A stretch of 64,000 nt of DNA from Bacteroidales bacterium (GTDB lineage: Bacteria; Bacteroidota; Bacteroidia; Bacteroidales; UBA932): contig JAFUJQ010000010.1 in assembly GCA_017473705.1 (NCBI GenBank), positions 48,978-112,977 of the forward strand, given 5' to 3'. A program made the translations under genes and the position numbers. This document shows, piece after piece, positions 55,075-63,940 of this stretch (position 1 is the stretch's first letter; each line of letters begins with the position of its first letter). A model generated the notes under the pieces. The model did not search any database, was not told where the DNA came from, and worked only from the letters and a program-made list of their open reading frames with translations.

Positions 55075-56661
55075 ATGAAGATATCTAAATTATTCCTTTC
55101 CGGCATTCTGGCCTGCCTTTGCGCATGCAACTGCAGCACTGACAAGCCTGATGGCGGACAGACAGACGAGCCTGTAAATCCTGATCCGAAACCCGAGGTG
55201 GTGGATAAGGATGTAGTGGCCTATGTCACTACAGCAGACAGTCGTCATCAGTTCGAGAAGTCTACATTCGACTTCGGCAAGCCTGGCAGCATGTCTCCAT
55301 ATCAGGTGATGTATGACAAGTCTGATCTCAAGCCATGGACTGTGGATGGATTCGGACTTGCAGTGACAACGGCGTCCTGCTATAACCTTCTGAAGATGAA
55401 CCAGACCGACAGGACTGCCTTCCTCGAGGAGACGTTCTCTCGAGAAAAGGGTGCCGGCATGAGCCTTATCCGCGTTTCGATCGGAGCGTCAGACTTCTGC
55501 CTGGCGGACAATTACACATGGTGCGACAAGGCAGGCCTTGAGAATTTTGCTGTTCACGCAGAGGATAAGGACAATCTGTTCCCGATTCTCAAGGAGATCT
55601 ATGCCATCAATCCTGATGTGAAGATCATCGGTTCTCCATGGTCATGCCCACAGTGGATGAAGTGTCAGATGCCGGGCGGCAACAACTGGGATGTATCCAA
55701 GTTCAATGTCCCTGTAACCAACGAAACTACATATAATTCATGGACCGGAGGTCGTCTTAAGCCTTCGTGCTATGATGATTATGCGGAATATTTCGTGAAA
55801 TGGATCCAGACGATGGAGGCTGAGGGATTTGATATTCATGCAATTACAATGCAGAACGAACCTTTGAATCCTGGAAACTCGATGTCATTGGTAATGCCAT
55901 GGCAGGATCAGAAGGAGTTCGTCAAGGTACTTGGACCGGCAATGGAGAAGGCCGGGCTGTCTGATGTCAAGATCCTTCTTTTCGATCACAACTACAATTA
56001 TGATGACAAGGAAGGCCAGGACAACTATCCTCTCAACATCTATAGCGATCCGGAGGCGGCAAAATATGCTGATGGTTCTGCTTGGCATGCCTACGGAGGA
56101 AGTGTGACTGAACTTGATGAAATACATAAGACCTATCCGGACAAGGATATATACTTCACGGAAGCATCTATCGGAACATGGATAGGAGGCTATGAGGACA
56201 GGTGGAATTTCAACTTCCTCTCCAACTGTCTTGTGAATGACTTCTCGTCAATGTTCCTCGGCACCCTCAAGAGGGGAGGAAGCGGCGTGACTCTGTGGAA
56301 CCTCATGCTTGACGACAAGAGAGGACCTTACAGCATGCATGACGGCTCATGCAAGACATGCTACGGCGGCGTGACCATCAACTCTGCAGACTATAAGACA
56401 ATCGTCAAGAACAGTCACTGGTTTGACTGTGCGCATGCTTCTGTTGCAATCAAGCCTGGCGCGCGAATGATGTCTTATGATGGATTCAGTCTCCCTTCAG
56501 GTATGGAAATGCAGATGTATCTCAATCCTGACAATACTGTAGGCGTCATCATCTGCAACAATTCAGGTGCTGAGCAGCAGTTTGTGTTCTCCAACACAAA
56601 GTTCACTGTGAAGTATACAGTTCCTGCCAAATCGATAGCTTCGCTTCTCTGGCAGGAATGA
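55075..56661 (+). CDS. GH30-family glycoside hydrolase (probable endo-beta-1,6-glucanase)
   Basis: This 528-residue lipoprotein (LCACNCSTD) is a GH30 enzyme with a TIM barrel and a side beta domain. Conserved stretches include VDGFGLAVTTASCYNLLKM and SPWSCPQWMK. The acid/base is Glu262 in MQNEP and the nucleophile Glu363 in YFTEASIGTW. The sequence pattern and its place beside SusC/SusD and a SusE/F-like protein resemble GH30_3 enzymes of beta-1,6-glucan loci in Bacteroides. GH30 also contains glucosylceramidase and xylanase types, so the substrate is inference. Confidence 0.88.
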   Translation: MKISKLFLSGILACLCACNCSTDKPDGGQTDEPVNPDPKPEVVDKDVVAYVTTADSRHQFEKSTFDFGKPGSMSPYQVMYDKSDLKPWTVDGFGLAVTTASCYNLLKMNQTDRTAFLEETFSREKGAGMSLIRVSIGASDFCLADNYTWCDKAGLENFAVHAEDKDNLFPILKEIYAINPDVKIIGSPWSCPQWMKCQMPGGNNWDVSKFNVPVTNETTYNSWTGGRLKPSCYDDYAEYFVKWIQTMEAEGFDIHAITMQNEPLNPGNSMSLVMPWQDQKEFVKVLGPAMEKAGLSDVKILLFDHNYNYDDKEGQDNYPLNIYSDPEAAKYADGSAWHAYGGSVTELDEIHKTYPDKDIYFTEASIGTWIGGYEDRWNFNFLSNCLVNDFSSMFLGTLKRGGSGVTLWNLMLDDKRGPYSMHDGSCKTCYGGVTINSADYKTIVKNSHWFDCAHASVAIKPGARMMSYDGFSLPSGMEMQMYLNPDNTVGVIICNNSGAEQQFVFSNTKFTVKYTVPAKSIASLLWQE

Positions 56662-56702
56662 CCTGCTCCGAGCGACGAAATACACTTTAAAAGTAAAAAG
56701 AA

Positions 56703-58721
56703 ATGAATAGAATTTTCAAAATAGCAGCATTGGCTCTTGCAGGAGGACTTGCAATCGCATCCTGCCAGAAGACGCCGGAGTACATCACGACTGATGTCGG
56801 TCCGGAAATGACCGTCAACAGCTGGACTGAGTCAACCTATATGGGTGCCGACATCAAGTTCTCTGTAGATGTGAAGGATAGTGATTTTGCGCTGTCTACA
56901 TTGAAGGCAAAACTTATGTATGACGAGACAGAAGTAAGCAACATCACCATCAGAACCAAGGAAAATGGAACATATGAGGGTGCAATTCCGGCTCCTCTTT
57001 TCAAGGATATTCCGAATGGTATCGCTTCTCTCATTTTCACATCGCAGAACGTAGGTCTGGGATTGTCATATGATACTGTATATGTAGCCTTGAAGCGTCC
57101 TGATTTTGAAACCCTTACCCTCAAGTCTGAGGATGGCGAAGATTATACCCTCGCCAAAGTGGGAGAAGTCGGATATAAATATGAACTCACAGATGTCTTC
57201 CCTGAGAAGATCAAGGCTTTTGTCGTGACGCCAGCCATAAATGACGAGGGTGATGTGATTTCTCTCGGATGGGACGGCTCCGCTCTTGCTGCAGGATATC
57301 CTGTTCCGGTACCTTTCACTGCGGGAATGGCAGGAAAATATACCATCTCGGTAGACCTTATGGCTCTTACCGCATCTCCTCTCGGATCAGGCAGCGTGAT
57401 TTCTGTGAGCGAATACAAGCAGGGACAGGTAATGGATTTCGGCGGTATGGTTGATTTCAACAACTGGACCCTCGATTACGATTACTTTGTCGTGAATGAA
57501 GACTTCACAGAGGCGACGTTCCGTGCTGTTGACGGATATTATCAGCTCTCTTACGATGTTGAGAACATGTGGGTGAAGGTTGAGCCAGTGGATGCTCAGG
57601 GTGAACTTCTGTCACTTTCAGCTGACGGCTCTGGTGCTCCTTGGGCTATCGGTGCAAACATCGGCAAGCCAAAGATCGGTCCGGGCTGGAATACAACTGA
57701 CGGAGCTTATCCGCTTGCTCAGGTTGCAGACAAGGTATACCAGATCACATTCACAGCTCCTGGTCAAATGGCAGTTTCCGGAGCAGACTTCAAGTTCTTC
57801 CATCAGAAGGGATGGGGAGGCGAGTTTAAGAAGGAAAACTATGCTGAGATCAATCTCGCTCCAGCATTTGACATGACCGACAGCGGTAATATCCAGGGCA
57901 AGGCTCTCGAGGGTGGAAAGAGCTATAAGATCACTCTTGACCTTACAGGTGGTGTGAATGCTGCCAAGGTTTCATACGAAGAGGTTGTTGTGCCTGTAAA
58001 CATGCTTGACATCCAGGTGAACGGCGTCGGCGCCCTCAAGATGTCCAATACAGTCTACAAGGTTATGGCAGTTGAGGTCGAGCAGAACAGCATCATCTCA
58101 TTCTCAGGAATTGACAATCCACTCGACTGGTATGTTGATCCGGATCACTTCACTATTACGGCTGAAGGACTGAAGTTCAAAGCAGTTTCAGGATATTACT
58201 CATTTGAGCTTGACCTTGCCAACCAGTTCGTGACTGTACGCAGAGTCAAGGCTGACGGAAAGGCTGCAACATATGCTGACGAGGGAGCCATCACATTTAT
58301 GGGCTGGGGTGTAGGTCATCCATGTAATGCAAATCCACTTGCATGGGATAGTGGACAGCTTATCACTCTTGCTGAGGTTGAAGACGGTGTATACCAGTTC
58401 ACAGGTGTTGCAGGAGAAGGCACTTCAACTACAATGGGCGAGCGCTGGCAGTATGATTCAGAGCTTTCATTCAAGTTCTTCGGCCAGGCTGGCTGGGGTG
58501 CAGAGTGGGGCACAGTAACTCTTACAGAAGAGGCTCAGAAGTGGCTTGGAATATACGGCAACGTCGAGCTCCTCGGTAAGGACAGAAAGGCCGACGATTC
58601 AGGTTGGGAGACGCGTTACCCGCTCGAACTCGGTGCGACTTACGTAATGACAGTTACTGATTGTACACCGCTTGACGGAGACAACAAGTTCAATTGTACA
58701 ATAGACTTCAGAAAACTCTAA
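56703..58721 (+). CDS. SusE/F-like surface glycan-binding lipoprotein with duplicated domain
   Basis: This 672-residue lipoprotein (LAIASCQKTP) has an N-terminal Ig-like region and at least two related beta modules. Module A (about residues 240-420) has GYYQLSYDVENMWVKVE and FKFFHQKGWGGEF; module B (about 440-640) has GYYSFELDLANQFVTVR and FKFFGQAGWGAEW. The aromatic-rich repeats suggest glycan-binding sites. It follows GH30 in the same operon and probably holds the substrate at the cell surface. Confidence 0.85.
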   Translation: MNRIFKIAALALAGGLAIASCQKTPEYITTDVGPEMTVNSWTESTYMGADIKFSVDVKDSDFALSTLKAKLMYDETEVSNITIRTKENGTYEGAIPAPLFKDIPNGIASLIFTSQNVGLGLSYDTVYVALKRPDFETLTLKSEDGEDYTLAKVGEVGYKYELTDVFPEKIKAFVVTPAINDEGDVISLGWDGSALAAGYPVPVPFTAGMAGKYTISVDLMALTASPLGSGSVISVSEYKQGQVMDFGGMVDFNNWTLDYDYFVVNEDFTEATFRAVDGYYQLSYDVENMWVKVEPVDAQGELLSLSADGSGAPWAIGANIGKPKIGPGWNTTDGAYPLAQVADKVYQITFTAPGQMAVSGADFKFFHQKGWGGEFKKENYAEINLAPAFDMTDSGNIQGKALEGGKSYKITLDLTGGVNAAKVSYEEVVVPVNMLDIQVNGVGALKMSNTVYKVMAVEVEQNSIISFSGIDNPLDWYVDPDHFTITAEGLKFKAVSGYYSFELDLANQFVTVRRVKADGKAATYADEGAITFMGWGVGHPCNANPLAWDSGQLITLAEVEDGVYQFTGVAGEGTSTTMGERWQYDSELSFKFFGQAGWGAEWGTVTLTEEAQKWLGIYGNVELLGKDRKADDSGWETRYPLELGATYVMTVTDCTPLDGDNKFNCTIDFRKL

Positions 58722-58771
58722 GTCATGGAAAACAGGCGTGTTGCCTGATCAGGTGAGCGCCAATGCATTAT

Positions 58772-58808
58772 ACAATCAAGGGTCGGAAACATTCCGACCC
58801 TTGATTGT
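58772..58808. terminator. Bidirectional terminator between convergent genes
   Basis: ACAATCAAGGGTCGGAA (58772-58788), loop ACA, then the perfect complement (58792-58808) gives a 17-bp stem. It lies between the SusE/F-like gene (plus) and the MFS gene (minus) and can stop transcription from either side. Confidence 0.85.
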
Positions 58809-58836
58809 GCAGTAAAGCGTTTGGGATTGCACGGTT

Positions 58837-60210
58837 CTATTTCACTGGCTCGTCCAGCCTGAGCTCCGGATGCTTGCGCGACGAGCGTGCAAGCATTATG
58901 GCTACGGCAATGGCTATTATGCCGAGGAATATGAATACATATTCCGCCTTGATGGCTGCTGCCACTTCCTGGGCATGGTTGCCGGCTTCGGTGATGGTCT
59001 TGGTGAATATCTTTCCCACATAGATCGGAACTGCCCACATACCCATGTTCTGCACCCAGTAGATGAGCGAGTATGCCGTTCCGAGGTTCTTCTCGGGGAT
59101 GATCTTAGGAACAGACGGCCACATTGCAGACGGCACGAGCGAATATCCTATGCCCAGCAGGGCTATTGCTATGTAAGCATATGCCGGTACGCCCTGAGGG
59201 GCGAATGTGATGATGAGATGTGATATCAGGACAAGCGCGGCTCCGACTGTCATCCATGTGGTGGCTTTCCCGACCTTGTCCACCAAGGCTCCGAAAAGGG
59301 GAGTGAACAGGATGGTGAAGAACGGAATCATGGCAAGCAGTACGGTCGCTATGTCGAGATTGACTCCGAAGAGAGGCAGCAGTATCGACACACCGAACTT
59401 CTTGAACCTGATCACGCAGCAGTAGAATGTCACGCACAGAATGGCGATCATCAGGAATCGTGGATTGCTCAGCACCTTCCATATGTCGGAGAATCTGAAC
59501 TTGTCCTCCTCAGCTGTCTCCACCTTGTCGGTCTCTCCGGTTTCCTTGTCAAACCTTGCATCCATGGCCACGAAAACAGCCCAGAGGATGGCTCCGACAG
59601 CGAGCACTGCGAGCCCTATGAGCGCAGGTCTGTTGGTTTCTGTGAGTGTATATATCTCTCCAAGAGCCTTCTGTTTCACGATCATAGGGGCTATGAGGAT
59701 GGCTGTGGCCGTGCCGAAGCGGGCTATCGCCAGCTGGAGTCCCATGGCCAGGGCCATGTTGCGTCCCTTGAACCATTTGGCGATGGATCTGGTCACAGAA
59801 ACTCCGGCTATCTCGCTTCCGAGTCCGAACAGCATGCATCCGACATATGCTATGGTAAGCGAAGTCTTCGGAGCGAATCCTGCCGAGATCGCGAATGTCA
59901 CAAGGGCTGCGCCGCCGACCATCATTCCTACGAAGATGGATCCCACAAGACGTACGCCGAACTTGTCAAGCAGCGCTCCGCATATGATCAGGCCACCCCA
60001 GATGCACAGGAACGAATATCCGCTGGAATAGAAGCCGTAGTCTGCCATGTTCCAGCCCAATTCGATACTTTCCGGATGCTTGAAAAGCTCCGAAAGCGAC
60101 GAGAACATGTCGTCGAAGAAGTACGACGCGAACATAGGAACAACAAGGCACGCCAGCACAAGCCAGCATGCCCACCTGTTGTCCCGAAGAGTTTTCTTCA
60201 GTGTTGACAT
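58837..60210 (-). CDS. MFS transporter, second of a tandem pair
   Basis: This 457-residue inner-membrane protein has twelve helices of the major facilitator type. The inter-helix motifs GALLDKFGVRLVGSI and FGALVDKVGKATTWM flank the two halves, and IAKWFKGRNMALAMG is the signature that follows helix 5. The C terminus is short and basic. Its start codon shares one base with the upstream MFS stop (TAATG). The substrate is unknown; coupling to locus 2 is possible from location only. Confidence 0.9.
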   Translation of the reverse strand: MSTLKKTLRDNRWACWLVLACLVVPMFASYFFDDMFSSLSELFKHPESIELGWNMADYGFYSSGYSFLCIWGGLIICGALLDKFGVRLVGSIFVGMMVGGAALVTFAISAGFAPKTSLTIAYVGCMLFGLGSEIAGVSVTRSIAKWFKGRNMALAMGLQLAIARFGTATAILIAPMIVKQKALGEIYTLTETNRPALIGLAVLAVGAILWAVFVAMDARFDKETGETDKVETAEEDKFRFSDIWKVLSNPRFLMIAILCVTFYCCVIRFKKFGVSILLPLFGVNLDIATVLLAMIPFFTILFTPLFGALVDKVGKATTWMTVGAALVLISHLIITFAPQGVPAYAYIAIALLGIGYSLVPSAMWPSVPKIIPEKNLGTAYSLIYWVQNMGMWAVPIYVGKIFTKTITEAGNHAQEVAAAIKAEYVFIFLGIIAIAVAIMLARSSRKHPELRLDEPVK

Positions 60211-61562
60211 TATTTCTTGATGTTAGGAAGCTCGAGACCGTATCCCTTCTTCTTGTCCTCGACCTTGAGGAAGAATGACATGATGAACGCGAGCACTCCG
60301 AATGATGCGAAGATGCACATAGGGGCGACATAGCCGCCTGTAGACTTGAGGACTACGCCGATAAGGAGCGGAACAAGGCAGAGGCCGATGTTCTGGATCC
60401 AGAAGATGAGAGAGTATGCGCTTCCGAGGATTACAGGGTCGATGATCTTCGGCACTGAAGGCCAAAGGGCCGCCGGAACAAGTGAGAATGACACTCCGAG
60501 CACGACGATGAGAAGGAGAGCGAACCATTTGTTAGGGAATACAGGAAGGAGGAATGCAAAGCTCAGGTGGCATGCGATCATGATGATTGCGCCGAGCATG
60601 AGCATTGTCGCTCCCTTGCCCTTGTTGTCAAGGAATGCACCGAGGAACGGTGTGAGCACCATCGCAAGGATCGGGAACCATCTGAAGAGGTCCGCAGCCT
60701 CGGTTGTAGGGATGTTCAGTGTGACTTCAAGGAAGTTTGTCGCATATCTCTGGAATGGGAAGATAGCCGAGTAGTAAAGCACGCAGAGAAGGGCCACAAG
60801 CCAGAACATCTTGCTGCTGAATATCTTGCCGAGGTCACTCACCTTGAACTCCTCGCTTGACTCTCCGCCTGCCACAATGCCTTTCTGGGTGTCAAGCTTC
60901 TTGTCCATTACTGAGAATACAATGAAGTTGATGAGTCCTATGAGCAGGAGAACCACGCAGAAGAGGATAGGAGCCTCCACGTTGCCGAATTTGTCTGCCA
61001 GACGAGGAGAGACAGAGAGGACCGCAAATACGCCCAGACGTGCGATTGCCATCTCAAGACCCATTGCGAGCGCCATTTCCTTACCCTCGAACCATTTTGC
61101 TATCGCCTTGGAAACTGTGATTCCGGCCATTTCGCATCCGCATCCGAAGATCATGAATCCCAGTGAAGCAATCTTTGCGCTGCCCGGCATGGCTGTCCAC
61201 CATGAGTTGAGCCACTCGCAGAATGCAGTCGCTTGGAACCATTCAGTGATGCCGATGTACTTGATTGTCGCTCCGACAACCATGAGGGCTGTGGAGAGGA
61301 TACCGGTGAAGCGTACTCCCATCTTGTCCAGAATGATTCCGGCCAGGATGAGGAAGCCGAACACGTTGAGCATGTACTCGGATGCTGCGTATGATCCGAA
61401 TACCGAGCTGTCCCATCCTCTTGAAGACTCGATGAGGGACTGGAGAGGGGACATCACGTCCACGAACATGTACGCAAAGAACATTGCGAGAGCAATGAGG
61501 ATCAGCGCTGCCCATCTTGCGGCAAAGCTGTCATTAAGGTACTTCTTGATAGTCTGTGTCAT
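60210..61562 (-). CDS. MFS transporter, first of a tandem pair
   Basis: This 450-residue twelve-helix MFS protein is a paralog of the next gene: GIILDKMGVRFTGIL, IAKWFEGKEMALAMGLEMAI and FLGAFLDNKGKGATM match in the same order. The ATG at 61562 (MTQTIKKYL) is preferred to an earlier start that lies in the promoter. Tandem paralogs with overlapping stop and start may act together, as a heteromeric pair or as two specificities. It is divergent from dxs. Confidence 0.9.
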   Translation of the reverse strand: MTQTIKKYLNDSFAARWAALILIALAMFFAYMFVDVMSPLQSLIESSRGWDSSVFGSYAASEYMLNVFGFLILAGIILDKMGVRFTGILSTALMVVGATIKYIGITEWFQATAFCEWLNSWWTAMPGSAKIASLGFMIFGCGCEMAGITVSKAIAKWFEGKEMALAMGLEMAIARLGVFAVLSVSPRLADKFGNVEAPILFCVVLLLIGLINFIVFSVMDKKLDTQKGIVAGGESSEEFKVSDLGKIFSSKMFWLVALLCVLYYSAIFPFQRYATNFLEVTLNIPTTEAADLFRWFPILAMVLTPFLGAFLDNKGKGATMLMLGAIIMIACHLSFAFLLPVFPNKWFALLLIVVLGVSFSLVPAALWPSVPKIIDPVILGSAYSLIFWIQNIGLCLVPLLIGVVLKSTGGYVAPMCIFASFGVLAFIMSFFLKVEDKKKGYGLELPNIKK

Positions 61563-61594
61563 ATTTGTATGTTTTATTCTGATCTGTCGAAATC

Positions 61595-61625
61595 TTTGCA
61601 AAGATAGTGTTTTTTAGTACCTTCG
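61595..61625 (+). promoter_or_regulatory. Promoter of dxs (plus strand)
   Basis: TTTG (61595-61598) and TACCTTCG (61618-61625, one mismatch to TAnnTTTG) are 19 bases apart. Transcription would begin near 61632, which favours the ATG at 61649 over 61634 as the dxs start. Confidence 0.6.
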
Positions 61626-61629
61626 CAAA
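61599..61629 (-). promoter_or_regulatory. Promoter of the MFS pair (minus strand)
   Basis: On the minus strand TTTG (61629-61626) and TATCTTTG (61606-61599) match the -33 and -7 boxes with a 19-base spacer. It overlaps the dxs promoter almost completely. Confidence 0.65.
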
Positions 61630-61648
61630 TTCAATGGCAGCACAGACA

Positions 61649-63553
61649 ATGGAAAACACGACATACAGGATTCTTGAAAATGTCAACTCCCCGGCAGACA
61701 TAAAGGGGATGAGCCTTGACGAACTGAAGGAGCTCTGCGAGGAGATCCGTCAGTATATGATCGAATGCTGTTCGGTCAATCCCGGCCATCTCGGCTCAAG
61801 CCTCGGAGCCGTGGAGCTTGTCGTCGCTCTCCATTATGTGTATGATGCTCCTCAGGACAAGATCGTCTTCGATGTGGGCCATCAGGCATATGCCCACAAG
61901 ATCATCACAGGCCGTCGCGAAGCGTTCAGGAAAAACAGGATGAAGGACGGCATCAGCGGTTTCCCGAAGCGTTCTGAGAGTGAATACGATGCATTCGGTG
62001 TCGGTCATTCTTCGACATCCATCTCAGCTGCTCTCGGTTTTGCAGAAGCATCCAAGATGCAGGGCCTGCCGCATAAGGCCATAGCCCTGATAGGCGACGG
62101 CTCCCTTACGGGTGGCCTTGCCTTTGAGGGCCTGAACAATGCCGGAGCCAGCAAGGCTGACCTGCTTGTCATCCTGAACGACAACAACATTTCCATAGAC
62201 AGGAATATCGGTGCCCTGCATGATTATCTTCTGAAAATAACGACTGACCCAAGATACAATGAGATGAAGAAGCGTGTCTGGGACGGACTTGGTGAGGGCA
62301 GGTTCCGGAAAATGATCCATAAGGTGGTCTCTACTACCAAGTCACATATGGTCAGCGAAAGTGGCGGAGACCTTTTCCAGGCAATGGGTTTCAGATATTT
62401 CGGCCCGATAGACGGCAACGACATCGGACAGCTGATAGACACTCTGCAGAAACTCAAGGACATCGGTGGACCTCTTCTTCTGCACACCCTTACCAAGAAA
62501 GGCAAGGGATATGCCCCTGCGGAGGCCAATCAGACGGTATGGCATGCGCCGGGACAGTTCGATCCGGAGACCGGAGAACGCATAAAGAACGATAAAGGCG
62601 TACATCGTTATCAGGATGTTTTCGGCAAAGTTCTTCTGGATCTCGCACGAATGAACGAAAGAGTGGTCGGAATAACCCCTGCAATGGCTTCCGGCTGTGG
62701 AATGAGCATGCTTGCAAAAGAACTCCCGTCACGCTTTTATGATGTGGGCATCGAAGAGGAACATGCGGTGACATTCTCAGCTGGCCTGGCTGCCGGAGGC
62801 ATGAAGCCTTTCTGTAATATATACTCGTCGTTCTCCCAGAGGGCGTTCGACCAGATCATACATGATGTCGCTCTTCAGAATCTTCCGGTAGTGCTTTGTC
62901 TGGACAGGGGAGGTCTTGTGGGAGAAGACGGCGCGACTCATCATGGCTGCTATGACATGTCCATTTACCGATGCATTCCAGGAGCAGTGATCGCGGTTCC
63001 TAAGGATGAGCTCGAACTCAAGAATATGATGTATTCAGCAATGCAGGCTGAGTATGGGCCATATATTATAAGGTATCCTCGCGGCTATGGCGAGGGAGTG
63101 GAATGGGAGAGTGCCGGTTTCACGGAACTGGCGACAGGAAAAGGCGAGAAGTTGCGTGATGGTGAAAAGATAGCTGTCATAGCTGCAGGTCCGTTTGCAT
63201 ACAGGGCTCTTGAAGCAGCGTTGCAGATCGAGTCGGAGTACGGGTGGTCCCCAGCCATATATAATATAAGGTATATAAAGCCGGTTGATAAGGATATCCT
63301 GGCTGAAGTGGCTCGCGGATTCGACAGGGTGGTCACTGTCGAGGATGGAACAGTGATCGGAGGTCTCTATGGAGCTGTGGCTGAATATATGTCAAACCTG
63401 GATGATCCCCTGCCGGTGAGCCCAGTAGGAATACAGGACAGATATATAGGGCAGGGCACGCAGGCCGAGCTCCGCGAGGAGTGTGGACTGACCGCGGAGG
63501 CCATCAGGAGGGAAATTTTGAGACAAAACGAAAAAATCATAAAAAAAGATTGA
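61649..63553 (+). CDS. dxs: 1-deoxy-D-xylulose-5-phosphate synthase
   Basis: This 634-residue thiamine-diphosphate enzyme condenses pyruvate and glyceraldehyde 3-phosphate, the first step of the MEP isoprenoid pathway. Motifs are VNPGHLGSSLGAVEL and DVGHQAYAHKI near the N terminus, the TPP/Mg motif GDGSLTGGLAFEG with NDNNISID, IEEEHAVTFSAGLAAGG with the Glu that activates TPP, and DRGGLVGEDGATHHG. The start at 61649 fits family members and the promoter; 61634 would add five residues. Its cofactor depends on the thiamine pyrophosphokinase at the other end of the window. Confidence 0.97.
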   Translation: MENTTYRILENVNSPADIKGMSLDELKELCEEIRQYMIECCSVNPGHLGSSLGAVELVVALHYVYDAPQDKIVFDVGHQAYAHKIITGRREAFRKNRMKDGISGFPKRSESEYDAFGVGHSSTSISAALGFAEASKMQGLPHKAIALIGDGSLTGGLAFEGLNNAGASKADLLVILNDNNISIDRNIGALHDYLLKITTDPRYNEMKKRVWDGLGEGRFRKMIHKVVSTTKSHMVSESGGDLFQAMGFRYFGPIDGNDIGQLIDTLQKLKDIGGPLLLHTLTKKGKGYAPAEANQTVWHAPGQFDPETGERIKNDKGVHRYQDVFGKVLLDLARMNERVVGITPAMASGCGMSMLAKELPSRFYDVGIEEEHAVTFSAGLAAGGMKPFCNIYSSFSQRAFDQIIHDVALQNLPVVLCLDRGGLVGEDGATHHGCYDMSIYRCIPGAVIAVPKDELELKNMMYSAMQAEYGPYIIRYPRGYGEGVEWESAGFTELATGKGEKLRDGEKIAVIAAGPFAYRALEAALQIESEYGWSPAIYNIRYIKPVDKDILAEVARGFDRVVTVEDGTVIGGLYGAVAEYMSNLDDPLPVSPVGIQDRYIGQGTQAELREECGLTAEAIRREILRQNEKIIKKD

Positions 63554-63557
63554 AAAG

Positions 63558-63589
63558 TTTTGCAGAATTCAAAAATATGTCTACCTTTG
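63558..63589 (+). promoter_or_regulatory. Promoter of the tRNA array
   Basis: TTTTG (63558-63562) and TACCTTTG (63582-63589) are 19 bases apart, a full match to the Bacteroidetes housekeeping promoter, about 48 bases before the first tRNA. This is the best promoter match in the window. Confidence 0.8.
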
Positions 63590-63637
63590 CAATCCCTTTA
63601 GGAAACAAACCTCCGAAGAGGGAACCAAAACAATATT

Positions 63638-63711
63638 GCCGATGTAGCTCAGTTGGCCAGAGCACGTGATTTGTAATCTCGGGGTCGTGGGTTCGATTCC
63701 CTCCATCGGCT
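63638..63711 (+). tRNA. tRNA-Thr (anticodon TGT)
   Basis: Acceptor GCCGATG pairs with CATCGGC and the discriminator is T. The T-loop is GTTCGATTC and the anticodon loop TTTGTAA reads TGT. CCA is not encoded. Confidence 0.95.
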
Positions 63712-63733
63712 CAAAAGTTCTTGAAAGAATTTT

Positions 63734-63816
63734 GGGAGAATACCAGAGTGGCCAAATGGGGCAGACTGTAAATCTGCTGGTTTATACCTTCGGTGGTTCG
63801 AATCCATCTTCTCCCA
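63734..63816 (+). tRNA. tRNA-Tyr (anticodon GTA)
   Basis: Acceptor GGGAGAA pairs with TTCTCCC, discriminator A. The anticodon GTA is at 63768-63770. It has the long variable arm expected of bacterial tRNA-Tyr. Confidence 0.95.
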
Positions 63817-63818
63817 CT

Positions 63819-63852
63819 AAAAGCCCGAAAGAAAAACGATCGGGCTTTTACT
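63819..63852 (+). terminator. Terminator-like hairpin inside the tRNA array
   Basis: AAAAGCCCGA (63819-63828) pairs with TCGGGCTTTT (63840-63849), then ACTTT. It lies between tRNA-Tyr and tRNA-Gly, so it may end part of the transcription or act as a processing signal. Confidence 0.7.
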
Positions 63853-63859
63853 TTGAAAA

Positions 63860-63932
63860 GCGGAAGTAGCTCAGTCGGTAGAGCATCAGCCTTCCAAGCT
63901 GAGGGTCGCGGGTTCGAACCTCGTCTTCCGCT
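63860..63932 (+). tRNA. tRNA-Gly (anticodon TCC)
   Basis: Acceptor GCGGAAG pairs with CTTCCGC, discriminator T. The anticodon loop CTTCCAA reads TCC at 63893-63895, and the T-loop is GTTCGAACC. Confidence 0.95.
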
Positions 63933-63940
63933 CAAACTAC

